64,000 nt of DNA from Cobetia sp. L2A1 (GTDB lineage Bacteria > Pseudomonadota > Gammaproteobacteria > Pseudomonadales > Halomonadaceae), in NCBI RefSeq assembly GCF_009796845.1, contig NZ_CP047025.1:2728001-2792000 (forward strand), given 5' to 3'. Positions 20,631 through 29,062 of the stretch are shown here, one piece after another (positions within the stretch are counted from its first letter, which is position 1; every line of letters begins with the position of its first letter). Position numbers and translations under genes: made by a program. The notes below the pieces were generated by a model. It searched no databases, was not told the origin of the DNA, and saw only the letters and a program-made list of their open reading frames with translations.

Positions 20631-21926
20631 TTAGCGTGCCCCGAAGCCAGTCAGCATGGTCTTGATGGTACGACCGACGATCAACAGATCGAGCCACACG
20701 GAGAAGCGCTTGATGTAATAGAAGTCGTGCTCAAGCTTCTCGCGGGTCTCATCTGCATCAGAGGCATAGCCCTGAGTGACCTGTGCCCAGCCGGTGATGC
20801 CCGGACGTACCACATGACGGTAGTTGTAGAACGGAATCTGCTCGGCGAATTCGTTGACGAACTTGACCTGTTCCGGACGCGGCCCGATCAGGCTCATCTC
20901 GCCCTTGAGGACGTTGATGAACTGCGGCAGTTCGTCAATACGGGTCTTGCGGATCACGCGACCGATACGGGTCACACGCATATCGTTGGCTTGCGCGAAC
21001 TGGGCGCCGGACTTCTCGCTGTCGTGACACATGCTACGGAACTTGAACATGCGATACGGGCGACCACCCTGACCGACACGCTCCTGCACGAAGAACACGC
21101 CACCCTTGGAGTCGAGGCGAATCAGTACGGCAGTGACCAGGCAGATCGGCAGCACGAAGGGTGCCACGGCCAGCACGGCCAGCATGTCGAACAGACGCTT
21201 GAACAGCTCATACTCGCTGTTCGGAGCCAGCTGACCGAAGCTGTTCTCACGAACTTGATCAAGCTCGACACGACCCGTCAGTGATTCGCGGACTTCGCTG
21301 GCGTCATAGACCGGAATGCGATGCAGCACACAGTTGGCCAGGAAACGCTGCCACTCGGCCGGCATATCGGCTTCCAGGTCAGCAACGACACCGTTGTAAC
21401 GCTCTTCGCCCAGGTCCGGCGCACGCATCAGGTTCCAGCGTGCCCCCTTGGTGGTGAAGAGACTGCGATAGTCACCGAACGGCACCACGGCCAGCTTGCG
21501 AATGCGCGTGCGCTGCTCGGCCCAGAAGCCGACGGAGCAGATCAGCATCGCCGCCAACCAGGAGCTACCCAGCAACAGACGGCTGAAGCGCAGGTCCAGC
21601 GCGATCATGACACTCATCGCGAGCAGATAGCTGATGGTGATGGCCGGCAATACGTAAGCGAAGGCCTTGGCACCGGGGTAACTGGACATGTGACGAATGG
21701 CCTGCAAGGCGAGCAGGAAACCACCGCAGGCGGCAATGACGCTGTGCATGCGCATTTCGCTGACCCACGGGCGCAGGCCATTGATCAACAGCAACGGGAT
21801 GCCGACCGCAAGAATCAGACCGACGAAGGCCTGACACAGCGAGTTGAACATCAACCGCTCATACATGCGCGAATGGCGCTGACGGCCTTCCAGCCCGGTA
21901 GTCGCGGGATTTGTCGTGGTATTCAT
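20631..21926 (-). CDS. Undecaprenyl-phosphate sugar-1-phosphate transferase (PHPT, WcaJ type)
   Basis: 431 residues. N-terminal membrane segments with a central soluble region are followed by the C-terminal bacterial sugar transferase domain. Diagnostic segments are the re-entrant hydrophobic helix LFDMLAVLAVAPFVLPICLV, then VFFVQERVGQGGRPYRMFKF with RSM, the catalytic RKTRIDELPQFINVLKGEMS, and LIGPRPEQ. It loads the first sugar phosphate, probably glucose or galactose, onto undecaprenyl phosphate. Situated between wzc2 and the polymerase. Its N-terminus resembles the truncated gene at 1-131. Confidence 0.93.
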   Translation of the reverse strand: MNTTTNPATTGLEGRQRHSRMYERLMFNSLCQAFVGLILAVGIPLLLINGLRPWVSEMRMHSVIAACGGFLLALQAIRHMSSYPGAKAFAYVLPAITISYLLAMSVMIALDLRFSRLLLGSSWLAAMLICSVGFWAEQRTRIRKLAVVPFGDYRSLFTTKGARWNLMRAPDLGEERYNGVVADLEADMPAEWQRFLANCVLHRIPVYDASEVRESLTGRVELDQVRENSFGQLAPNSEYELFKRLFDMLAVLAVAPFVLPICLVTAVLIRLDSKGGVFFVQERVGQGGRPYRMFKFRSMCHDSEKSGAQFAQANDMRVTRIGRVIRKTRIDELPQFINVLKGEMSLIGPRPEQVKFVNEFAEQIPFYNYRHVVRPGITGWAQVTQGYASDADETREKLEHDFYYIKRFSVWLDLLIVGRTIKTMLTGFGAR

Positions 21927-22128
21927 GTGCCTATTCCCCCTTGGCTTGCGTTCGTGTTGTGGTTCCGTTCATCACGCTCAGTGCCCGACCTTGCTACCTG
22001 ATCTGTTGACACCGATTTGCCGCACATTGCTCTGACTGTTCATTGAGCACCACGCCCTGACACCGGCACCTCGACGCTCGCTTGTCTTGACATCGGGCCA
22101 TCGGCGTGGATTGCAAGTAAGCACCTGC

Positions 22129-24483
22129 TCACGTGCCGTTCTGATATTGATAATCATGATAGCTGTAGCCGTAGCTGTAAGCAGTGGTGGCCTTGCGTTC
22201 CACAGCGTTGAGAATCGCGCCATCCACGCTGATGCCACTGGAGGCGAAGCGTTCAAGCGCCGCCTCGATTTCCTTGGGCGAGTTATGCATGAAGCGCGTC
22301 ACCAGCACGTTGACACCGCACAGCTTGCCGACGATGGCCGCATCGGTGACCGCCAGAATCGGCGGCGTATCGACGATGACCATGTCGAAGTGTTCGCTGG
22401 CCCACTCCAGCAGATCGCTGAAGCGTGTCTGCAGCAGCAGCTCGGAAGGATTGTTCGGCGAGGTACCGCGTGCCACGTAGCTGAGGCTGCTCGGCGCGCT
22501 ATCATTTCCGATCACCGCCAGACTTTCATCGCCAATGCTGCGCACGATGCTCTCGCGCTCGACCTTGCCCAGCAGATAGTCACTGAGCCCCGGAGAGACA
22601 GCGCCCTTCTGGGTACCCGCCATGCTCTGGTGGACGTGACCGCGACGCATGTCAGCATCGATGACCAGTACGCGCTTGCCCGCCTGGGCACAGACGGCTG
22701 CCAGGTTGGCGGAGACGAAGCTCTTGCCGATACCCGGGCTCGGGCCACAGATCATCAGACGATTGTTGGTCGCTTCCATCATCGTGAAGTGCAGGCTGGT
22801 GCGCAGACCGCGCAGACCTTCAATGGAAAGATCCGCCGGGTTGCGTATTGCCAGCAGGCCCGGTGACACAGCGGCCGGTGTCTGGGCTGCCTTGTCAGCA
22901 CTGAGCGCGGACGTCATGGAAGAGAAGCGCTTGAGACCCCGTGCAAGACGGCGATTGAGACGCGCCTGTTCTTCCGAGAGCGGCAACGTGGCATGCACAT
23001 TCAAACCCAGATCGGAAAGCTCCGACGGCGTCTCGATACCGCGATGCAGCAAGGAACGCAGCAGAATGAAGATGACACCCAGTGCGCCGCCCAGCAGCGT
23101 GGCGATGATCACGATGAGCGCCTTGCGAGGACTCACCGGGTGCGGCTGCGCCACGGCATCATCCAGGATGCGGATATTGCCGATGGTACTGGCCTGAGCG
23201 ATGTTCATTTCTTGAGTCTTGTTGAGCAGCTGCACGTAGATCTGCTGGTTGACCTCAACCTCACGCTGCAGACGCAGAATCTCCTGCTGGGTGTCCGGCA
23301 AGCCTTCAATCTGCTTTTCCAGTGCCTTGCGGGTGCGCTGGAGATCGCCGCGCTTCTGACGCAGCGCCACATAACTCGGATGACTGGCATTGAACTTGCC
23401 AGAGAGCTCAGCCTCTTCCAGCTGGGTCTTGTTGAGCTGACTATCGATATCCACCAGCTGGTCCAGCACGGACTTGGTCTCGAGATCCAGATTCACGCTT
23501 TCGCTCTTGCCACGATAGGCATTGAGGCGCTGCTCAGCGTTCTGCAGCTTGTCGCGTACGGTCGGCACCTGCTTCTTGAGAAACTCGAGCGACTTCTCGG
23601 CTTCGGCAGACTTACGGTCAACGTTCTGTTGCTGATAGATGTCCGTGATGCGCTTGAGCACCTGCTGCGTGTGCAGCGGATCTTCGCCGACCAGCGCCAG
23701 ACCCAGCACACCGGTTTCCTTGCCCATTTCAGCCACGGCGAAACGTGCGCGCAGGGCATTGGTGGCTTCCAGCGTGGACTGGTGCATCAAAGTGAACTCG
23801 GCACCGGCACCGGCCTCAAGCGCTGCCACTTCCAGCGTGACCTCACCGAGCGGCCCCTCAAAGCGCTGCACTTCACCCACTGCGCCCTTGCCGAGCACAT
23901 CGCCGTCGTAGCGCAGCTCGTACTGGCCCTGGCCGTCTTGATTCTGTCCCAGTGACACCAGAGTCATCGGCACATCATTCCAGGCCTTGGGCACCTCAAG
24001 ATTGATGACATCAAGCGACTCACCGGCCCACACCATGCTCGACCCCGACAGCCAGCTCGGGCGTGCCATGTCGTGCGTATGCAGGAAGTTGCCGATCAAT
24101 GGGTACTGATACGGCTTGACCACCAGGTCGAGCTGCTCCTCGTGCACCGTCTTGCCCAGCACCAGACGCGAATTGATGATCTGGATCTCGGATTCCGACG
24201 GCGGCGCTTCACCGCGCAGCATGCTGGGGATATCACGTAGCGGATTCATGTTGCCGCCGCTTTCCTCGACCTGCACCAGCGCATCCGCCTTGTAGATCGG
24301 AGTCGCCAGCAGTGCGTAGAGCACCGCCAGCACACTGAAGGTGCCGGTAATCAGCACCAGCGCCAGGCGGTTGTCATACAGCTGCCCCAGCATGCGCCCC
24401 AGATCAAGACTGGTACGCGCCGGGACAGCCGAGGCCTCATTGCCGGCAGACTGGCGGGAGGGTTGGGAATTGCGGATCGACAT
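22129..24483 (-). CDS. wzc: Wzc-type polysaccharide co-polymerase / tyrosine autokinase (copy 2)
   Basis: 784 residues from MSIRNSQPSRQSAGNEASAV; an in-frame ATG at 24540 overlaps nothing useful. Wzz domain with membrane segment near 55-75, coiled-coil periplasmic region about 300-430, second membrane segment about 475-500. Kinase motifs: Walker A GPSPGIGKS (580-588), Walker A' VLVIDADMRRG (about 603-613), Walker B MVIVDTPP (about 700-707). A C-terminal run of six Tyr in YSYGYSYHDYQY is the phosphorylation tail. It follows wza2 by about 75 bp and precedes the sugar transferase gene by 200 bp. It has about 45 more residues than copy 1. Confidence 0.94.
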   Translation of the reverse strand: MSIRNSQPSRQSAGNEASAVPARTSLDLGRMLGQLYDNRLALVLITGTFSVLAVLYALLATPIYKADALVQVEESGGNMNPLRDIPSMLRGEAPPSESEIQIINSRLVLGKTVHEEQLDLVVKPYQYPLIGNFLHTHDMARPSWLSGSSMVWAGESLDVINLEVPKAWNDVPMTLVSLGQNQDGQGQYELRYDGDVLGKGAVGEVQRFEGPLGEVTLEVAALEAGAGAEFTLMHQSTLEATNALRARFAVAEMGKETGVLGLALVGEDPLHTQQVLKRITDIYQQQNVDRKSAEAEKSLEFLKKQVPTVRDKLQNAEQRLNAYRGKSESVNLDLETKSVLDQLVDIDSQLNKTQLEEAELSGKFNASHPSYVALRQKRGDLQRTRKALEKQIEGLPDTQQEILRLQREVEVNQQIYVQLLNKTQEMNIAQASTIGNIRILDDAVAQPHPVSPRKALIVIIATLLGGALGVIFILLRSLLHRGIETPSELSDLGLNVHATLPLSEEQARLNRRLARGLKRFSSMTSALSADKAAQTPAAVSPGLLAIRNPADLSIEGLRGLRTSLHFTMMEATNNRLMICGPSPGIGKSFVSANLAAVCAQAGKRVLVIDADMRRGHVHQSMAGTQKGAVSPGLSDYLLGKVERESIVRSIGDESLAVIGNDSAPSSLSYVARGTSPNNPSELLLQTRFSDLLEWASEHFDMVIVDTPPILAVTDAAIVGKLCGVNVLVTRFMHNSPKEIEAALERFASSGISVDGAILNAVERKATTAYSYGYSYHDYQYQNGT

Positions 24484-24557
24484 CGTTGAATCACTCTCCT
24501 GGTGCCCTGCTCGCCCATCACGCTGGCGAGCAGGGTTCACCTTGACGACCCCTCACC

Positions 24558-25757
24558 TTAGTTGGTGAGGGTATCGAGGTTGTCCTGGATTTCGGTGCTG
24601 TAGTAGATAGAGCTCACCGTCGGCAACAGCTGACTGATCACGCGATTCCAGCGCGACACGGGGGCAGCGGTGACATACACGACATCCTGCGGCTTGAGGG
24701 TGAAGTCAGCGCCGAGAATCAATGCCGTGGAGTTGCGCGCATCCAGCTGATAGACAGTGGCCAGCTTCTCCGGGTCTTCACGGTTACGACGCACCACGAA
24801 GATACCCGAGGCATTGGCGGAGTTTTCCTTGATGCCGCCCGCCTGTGCGATGGCATCGGTAAGCGAGATCGGGCTTCTGCCCAGCGGCAGGCTGATGGAC
24901 TTGTCCACCTCGCCCATCACGAACACCTTCTGGGTACCGACGTCCGGAACATAAAGGGTGTCGCCATCCTTGAGGAGTCTGTCCTGCCCCGCACCCGCAG
25001 ATGCCGCGTTACGCTGCGCCAGCAGGTCATACAGGGAGATGATGGTCTCTTCGCCATTGCGCTTGAGCACCACGTTGTGCCAATCCGCGTCATCAGATAG
25101 CCCACCCGCAGCCGCGATGGCATCCAGCAGACTCAAGGGCACATCATCGATCGCCTGTACGCCGGGCGACTCGACTTCCCCGCTCACACGCACCTTCTGA
25201 CTACGGAAGGCCGCGACCTTGACGTCAATCTGCGGCTCGTTGAGATAGGGCTGCAGCTTCTGTCCCAGCACACGACGTATCTCGTCCAGCGACATGCCGC
25301 TGACCTTGACTCGACCGATATAGGGATAGAAGAGCATGCCATCGGCATGCACCAGATTGCCGGCTTCCTGAGCACTGCGCTCGGAACCCGTCGGCAGTGA
25401 CAGCTCCGGGTGGTCATAGACGACGATGGTGAGAATGTCGCCAGGGCCCACGTGATACTGGTAGTCCGGCGCCAGGCGCGCGCGGGTGCTGCTGTTGAGC
25501 TCTTGCGTCAACGCCGTTTCCAGCGCCTTGGGGCCATCGCCGCCATCCGCCGACTGACGAGCTTCGGCATCTGCTCTGGATTGCGCCTTGATCAGACCAA
25601 AGGTAATGGGTTCTACATCGACGATGTCGTCCACCGGTGCCGCCGTGGTGTCGTAGTCGATGTTGCCGCCGGGTGCGAAGACGCAGCCCGCCAGTCCGGT
25701 GAGGGCGCCGAGGCTCAAGCTGGCGCCCAGAAGTCGTGCTATCAGTGCATTTTTCAT
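24558..25757 (-). CDS. wza: Wza-type polysaccharide export outer-membrane lipoprotein (copy 2)
   Basis: 399 residues from MKNALIARLLGASLSLGALT, with lipobox LAGC (Cys25) then VFAPGG. The PES domain starts near 95 (YHVGPGDILTIVVYDHPEL), with SLBB segments VRVSGEVESPG and VFVMGEVDKS. The C-terminal region FTLKPQDVVYVTAAPVSRWN is almost identical to copy 1, so the two are clear paralogues. The start has ACGGA upstream. The leader contains a strong hairpin (25779-25813) but no ops element that I can see. Confidence 0.94.
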   Translation of the reverse strand: MKNALIARLLGASLSLGALTGLAGCVFAPGGNIDYDTTAAPVDDIVDVEPITFGLIKAQSRADAEARQSADGGDGPKALETALTQELNSSTRARLAPDYQYHVGPGDILTIVVYDHPELSLPTGSERSAQEAGNLVHADGMLFYPYIGRVKVSGMSLDEIRRVLGQKLQPYLNEPQIDVKVAAFRSQKVRVSGEVESPGVQAIDDVPLSLLDAIAAAGGLSDDADWHNVVLKRNGEETIISLYDLLAQRNAASAGAGQDRLLKDGDTLYVPDVGTQKVFVMGEVDKSISLPLGRSPISLTDAIAQAGGIKENSANASGIFVVRRNREDPEKLATVYQLDARNSTALILGADFTLKPQDVVYVTAAPVSRWNRVISQLLPTVSSIYYSTEIQDNLDTLTN

Positions 25758-25778
25758 CTGAAGTCCGTTGAGTCGACA

Positions 25779-25813
25779 GACTCCGGCAAGCGCACGTGGC
25801 ACTTGCCGGAGTC
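25779..25813 (-). promoter_or_regulatory. Leader hairpin upstream of wza2
   Basis: A perfect 12-bp inverted repeat (GACTCCGGCAAG / CTTGCCGGAGTC) with an 11-base loop sits 22 bases upstream of the wza2 start. In the transcribed direction it is not followed by a T-run, so it is not a standard terminator. It could be a transcript-stabilising stem, a protein-binding dyad, or part of an attenuation or antitermination leader. Function is not known. Confidence 0.5.
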
Positions 25814-26882
25814 ATCCCCCGCCGCATCATGCTGCCGGGATAAATTCAGTAACGTCTCCAACTCACCTTGCGCGGTGTTCTCTGCCGGAGGTGGACCCCC
25901 CGTGCTTTTCTATCGCATGGAAATGGGAGCATCACGATGAAGTGACATTCCATCATTCATCATGAGATCGCGCCTCTTTACGAAAGCATTTCGATTACAT
26001 GAAGAATCCACATTACTGCCGCTTACTTTCCTTTATCTCGCAGACCAAAAAGTCCTAAATACGAGACGTTATGCGACACCCACCTTGGTGAACGTCTTGC
26101 GCCTCACTCGCGATAGCCTCCATGGATCGGTGACCACGTCCATGAGAGGGCTGTCGCGTAAACAGTGAAGGGATAGGCCTAGCGACCAAACTCGACCTGG
26201 CGAGCATTTTACCTTATCCAGACTGATCTCCAATCTCACACCGTTACAAAAATCCAATAAAAACATTGGTTTGTATTATCCCCAGTACGGCTTATGTCGC
26301 CGTAACATGGATGGACATGTAGCCACTTACAGACACTGATAGCGGCACTACGTCGGCAAAATGACACAGCCTTTTGCGGGATATCAGCTGCCATGCGGGT
26401 CATGGCTTGAATCGCTACTCAAAAAAATAGCCACAAGCATGTCTCTAATAATCCACATCAAGATTACTCTTTTTTACATAAATATTTTACGCCAGTTAAA
26501 CGCTCGCAATACGCACCTCATCAAGGTGGACAGGCCATGATTTCCCGTTACCATGAGCCACGCTTCAAGGACTTCAAGGCCTCAATTATCAGAGAAATGG
26601 ACTGATGTGCGAGGCTGAAAAGACAGTGAAGCGGACATGGCCAACGGAGCCGGCCATGGCAGGAACACCTCGGGACGAGGCTGCGCCAGGGAAGACGCCA
26701 CGGACGGTGTCAGGGATGGCGCCCCACTCCTGTTTCGTAATCTTCAGCAGCAGGATCTTGCGGCAGCTGTCATTGCCGTACGCCATGTGGCTGCACTTGC
26801 TACTGCAGCAACCCATGCTGCGGTACGGCGACGCAATCCTGACCGGCAGACAACCGGTAATGCTCAACTGGGAGACATCATC
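25814..26882. other. AT-rich divergent control region between wza2 and the yjbEFGH-like operon
   Basis: About 1.07 kb between two divergent EPS operons. Base composition drops to clearly AT-rich between about 25950 and 26520 (for example TTTTTTACATAAATATTTTA near 26470). No open frame here looks like a gene. It most likely holds the promoters and regulator sites for both operons. No exact ops core is present. Confidence 0.5.
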
Positions 26883-27278
26883 ATGCGTAAATCAAGACTC
26901 GGTGCCGTTCTCGGCCTGACCGGCGCCCTGCTGGTAGCAGGCAACGCCCTGGCCGAAGAAGAAGCGCCTCAAGGTGCAACTGGTACCACAGGTACGACCG
27001 GCACGACTGGCACCACCGGCACGACTGGTACTACCGGCACGACTGGTACTACCGGCACGACTGGTACTACCGGCACCACCGGCACGACTGGCACCACGGG
27101 TTCAGTCCCGACCGGCAGCGCCGCAGGTACTGGCACAGCCAGCCAGAATGCGACCGGCAGCGTAACGCCGAGCGCCAATGGCGGAAGTGTTGCCGCTGGT
27201 GCAGCGACAGGGACGGTTGGCGGCGGTACCGGCACGACAGGTACCACTGGCACCACCGGCTCGACCGGTACTCGCTGA
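26883..27278 (+). CDS. YjbE/GfcA-like secreted Gly-Thr repeat protein
   Basis: 131 residues. An N-terminal Sec signal peptide ([20 protein letters not shown], cleavage after NALA) precedes a mature chain made almost entirely of Gly-Thr-Thr. There are 13 successive GTT units, then a Gly/Ser/Ala segment and a second short GTT tract before the stop. E. coli GfcA and YjbE are small exported proteins rich in Thr that head the gfcABCD and yjbEFGH operons. Position and composition match. ATG 26883 is chosen because it begins a perfect signal peptide; the frame is open to 26637 but without sense. Its stop overlaps the next start (TGATG). Confidence 0.8.
   Translation: MRKSRLGAVLGLTGALLVAGNALAEEEAPQGATGTTGTTGTTGTTGTTGTTGTTGTTGTTGTTGTTGTTGTTGSVPTGSAAGTGTASQNATGSVTPSANGGSVAAGAATGTVGGGTGTTGTTGTTGSTGTR
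26982..27098 (+). repeat. In-frame 9-bp tandem repeat encoding (Gly-Thr-Thr)13
   Basis: Thirteen 9-bp units of the form GGYACNACN. Within them an 18-bp higher-order unit (GGCACGACTGGTACTACC) is repeated exactly three times at 27018-27071. Unit length is a multiple of three, so changes in copy number would keep the frame and change only protein length. Confidence 0.9.
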
Positions 27279-28030
27279 TGACAGTGCGTGCATCTCAAGG
27301 GCACCGGTCTGACCGGTGGCAGGCGGCGGCATGCCGTCCACTCGCATTGCTGGGTGTCACCGCATGCCTGGCAACACTGAGTGGTTGTGCCCAGATGGTC
27401 TCGAGTTCGCTCGAGGACACCTTCGGGCGCGATGACTTTGACGCTGCACGCGCCAGCGAGCTGCCCTATGCCTCACTCAAGCTGCGACATGCCAACAACA
27501 CCGCGTTGGTGGTACTGGCAACGCTTGGCGGCAATGGGCGAATTGCGCGGTTCGAGAGTCGCGATCGCGGCATCCTCGAACTGCGCGATGGCGTTCTGTC
27601 CGCCACTTCGGGCTTCGCCCGTGATGTGGCGGACAGGCGTGAACAAAGCACTACCGGGCGCGCCTTGGCGCGTCCGGCCTGGCTGATGGACAGCGGCACC
27701 TCCTATCGCGTCAGTGTCAGTGCGTTATCGCCCTACCCGCGCCAACTGGAACGCCAGGATGCCGCCTCCACCGGTAGCCAGCGCCAGGACACCGTGGCCG
27801 TCATGCACGTCCATGAAGCCGAAGCGCATCTTGAATGCGATGCCGCCGCGCCTTATCAGCTGCCCCTGGCCGAGCTGAATCTTCAGCATTGCAGTGAAAT
27901 CCTGCGGTGGGATGACGGAAGCACCAGCACCAATGAACTCTGGCGCGATGATACTCGTGTCTGGGCCGCTGACATGACCGCATGGCCGGATGGCCCTCGG
28001 TTTGGCTGGGAGATTGCCAAGGCATGGTGA
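27278..28030 (+). CDS. YjbF/GfcB family lipoprotein
   Basis: 250 residues. N-terminal signal with lipobox LSGC (Cys38, CAQMVSSS) predicts an outer-membrane lipoprotein. ASELPYASLKLRHANNTALV and the following strand-rich region fit YjbF/GfcB, whose E. coli members are needed for group 4 capsule or for yjb EPS. The start ATG overlaps the upstream stop by one base, and the stop overlaps the next gene, so translation is coupled. Exact biochemical role in the family is not established. Confidence 0.8.
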   Translation: MTVRASQGHRSDRWQAAACRPLALLGVTACLATLSGCAQMVSSSLEDTFGRDDFDAARASELPYASLKLRHANNTALVVLATLGGNGRIARFESRDRGILELRDGVLSATSGFARDVADRREQSTTGRALARPAWLMDSGTSYRVSVSALSPYPRQLERQDAASTGSQRQDTVAVMHVHEAEAHLECDAAAPYQLPLAELNLQHCSEILRWDDGSTSTNELWRDDTRVWAADMTAWPDGPRFGWEIAKAW

Positions 28031-28986
28031 TCCCGACGATACGCCCCTCATATTCCCGACTGGCCTCTCTTGTCACTGCCGTCGCGTTCACGACGCTCGC
28101 CGTTAGTGCTCTCCATGTGCCTGTCGCGATGGCCCAGGCAACACCGCTGCCCTTCAGTGCCGCCAGCACACCGCTGGCGAGCCAGGTATTGGAGCAGCAA
28201 TGGGCGGCCATGGCGCAACAAACGCCTGAGCAAGCATCTGACAAGAGCCCCGCGCCACGTGCAGATCGCAGACCGCTCGACTGGCGCTACAGCTTTGTCA
28301 GCACGCCGTTGATTCGCCAGCAGATGGCCAGCAAGGCCAATCGCCTGAGCGCTGAAATCGGATTGATTGCGGCCCGTTATGACGTGGCCGCCACGCCAGG
28401 CAGCCCGAGCGCCCGTTACGTGACAGCACTGCACGAATGGGAGCGTTATCTCGATCAGGGACGCGACAAGACCCGCAGCGATAACGTGATGGCACGCCTG
28501 CCCGGCCAGCTTGACCCACGTCGCGACATTCGCGATGGCCCGCAGGCGATCCGCATCGCGCCGGGCATGGTCATCGGTGCCTGCCAGGCGCCCGACAGCA
28601 TCCTCATCATGGATGCCAGCGGTGTACATCAGCGCCAGTGGCGCCCCAATCTGACGCTGGATGCGTTGATCGATGAGCGCAGTGATGCCGATGCCCTTGG
28701 GGATGCCAGCCATGTGAGCCTCGTCACGCCGCAGGGCCAGGTTCTGACGCGCCCGATTGCCGTCTGGAACCGACTGACCCGCGGCGACGCCGATCTGCCC
28801 ATCGCACCGGGCGCCAGTATCGTCATCAACACGCCGGGGATCGATACCGCCCAGCAGTGGGTCAATCAGGCGCTACCCGAGTGGCTGGCCAGTCGCCTGC
28901 CCGGCCATGACTGCCAAAGCTGGCAGCTGGACGCCGCAACGCTGCCCGCCGCGTCAGCCCCCAGCGCCGCCATGCCTCACTCCTGA
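28024..28986 (+). CDS. YjbG/GfcC family periplasmic capsule protein
   Basis: 320 residues from ATG 28024, with a Sec signal ending near VAMAQA. The C-terminal region VVINTPG-like segment (ASIVINTPGIDTAQQWVNQA) is typical of GfcC/YjbG, a periplasmic protein with beta-grasp domains resembling those of Wza. It overlaps the lipoprotein gene by 7 bases. It lies between YjbF-like and YjbH-like genes, in the order known from Enterobacteriaceae. Confidence 0.78.
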   Translation: MVIPTIRPSYSRLASLVTAVAFTTLAVSALHVPVAMAQATPLPFSAASTPLASQVLEQQWAAMAQQTPEQASDKSPAPRADRRPLDWRYSFVSTPLIRQQMASKANRLSAEIGLIAARYDVAATPGSPSARYVTALHEWERYLDQGRDKTRSDNVMARLPGQLDPRRDIRDGPQAIRIAPGMVIGACQAPDSILIMDASGVHQRQWRPNLTLDALIDERSDADALGDASHVSLVTPQGQVLTRPIAVWNRLTRGDADLPIAPGASIVINTPGIDTAQQWVNQALPEWLASRLPGHDCQSWQLDAATLPAASAPSAAMPHS

Positions 28987-29062
28987 GCAGCACCATCACG
29001 CTCACCTTCCCGCGCACCCACCCCATTCACGCTCGCACGCCACCGGCGTGTGAGCTTGCGAG

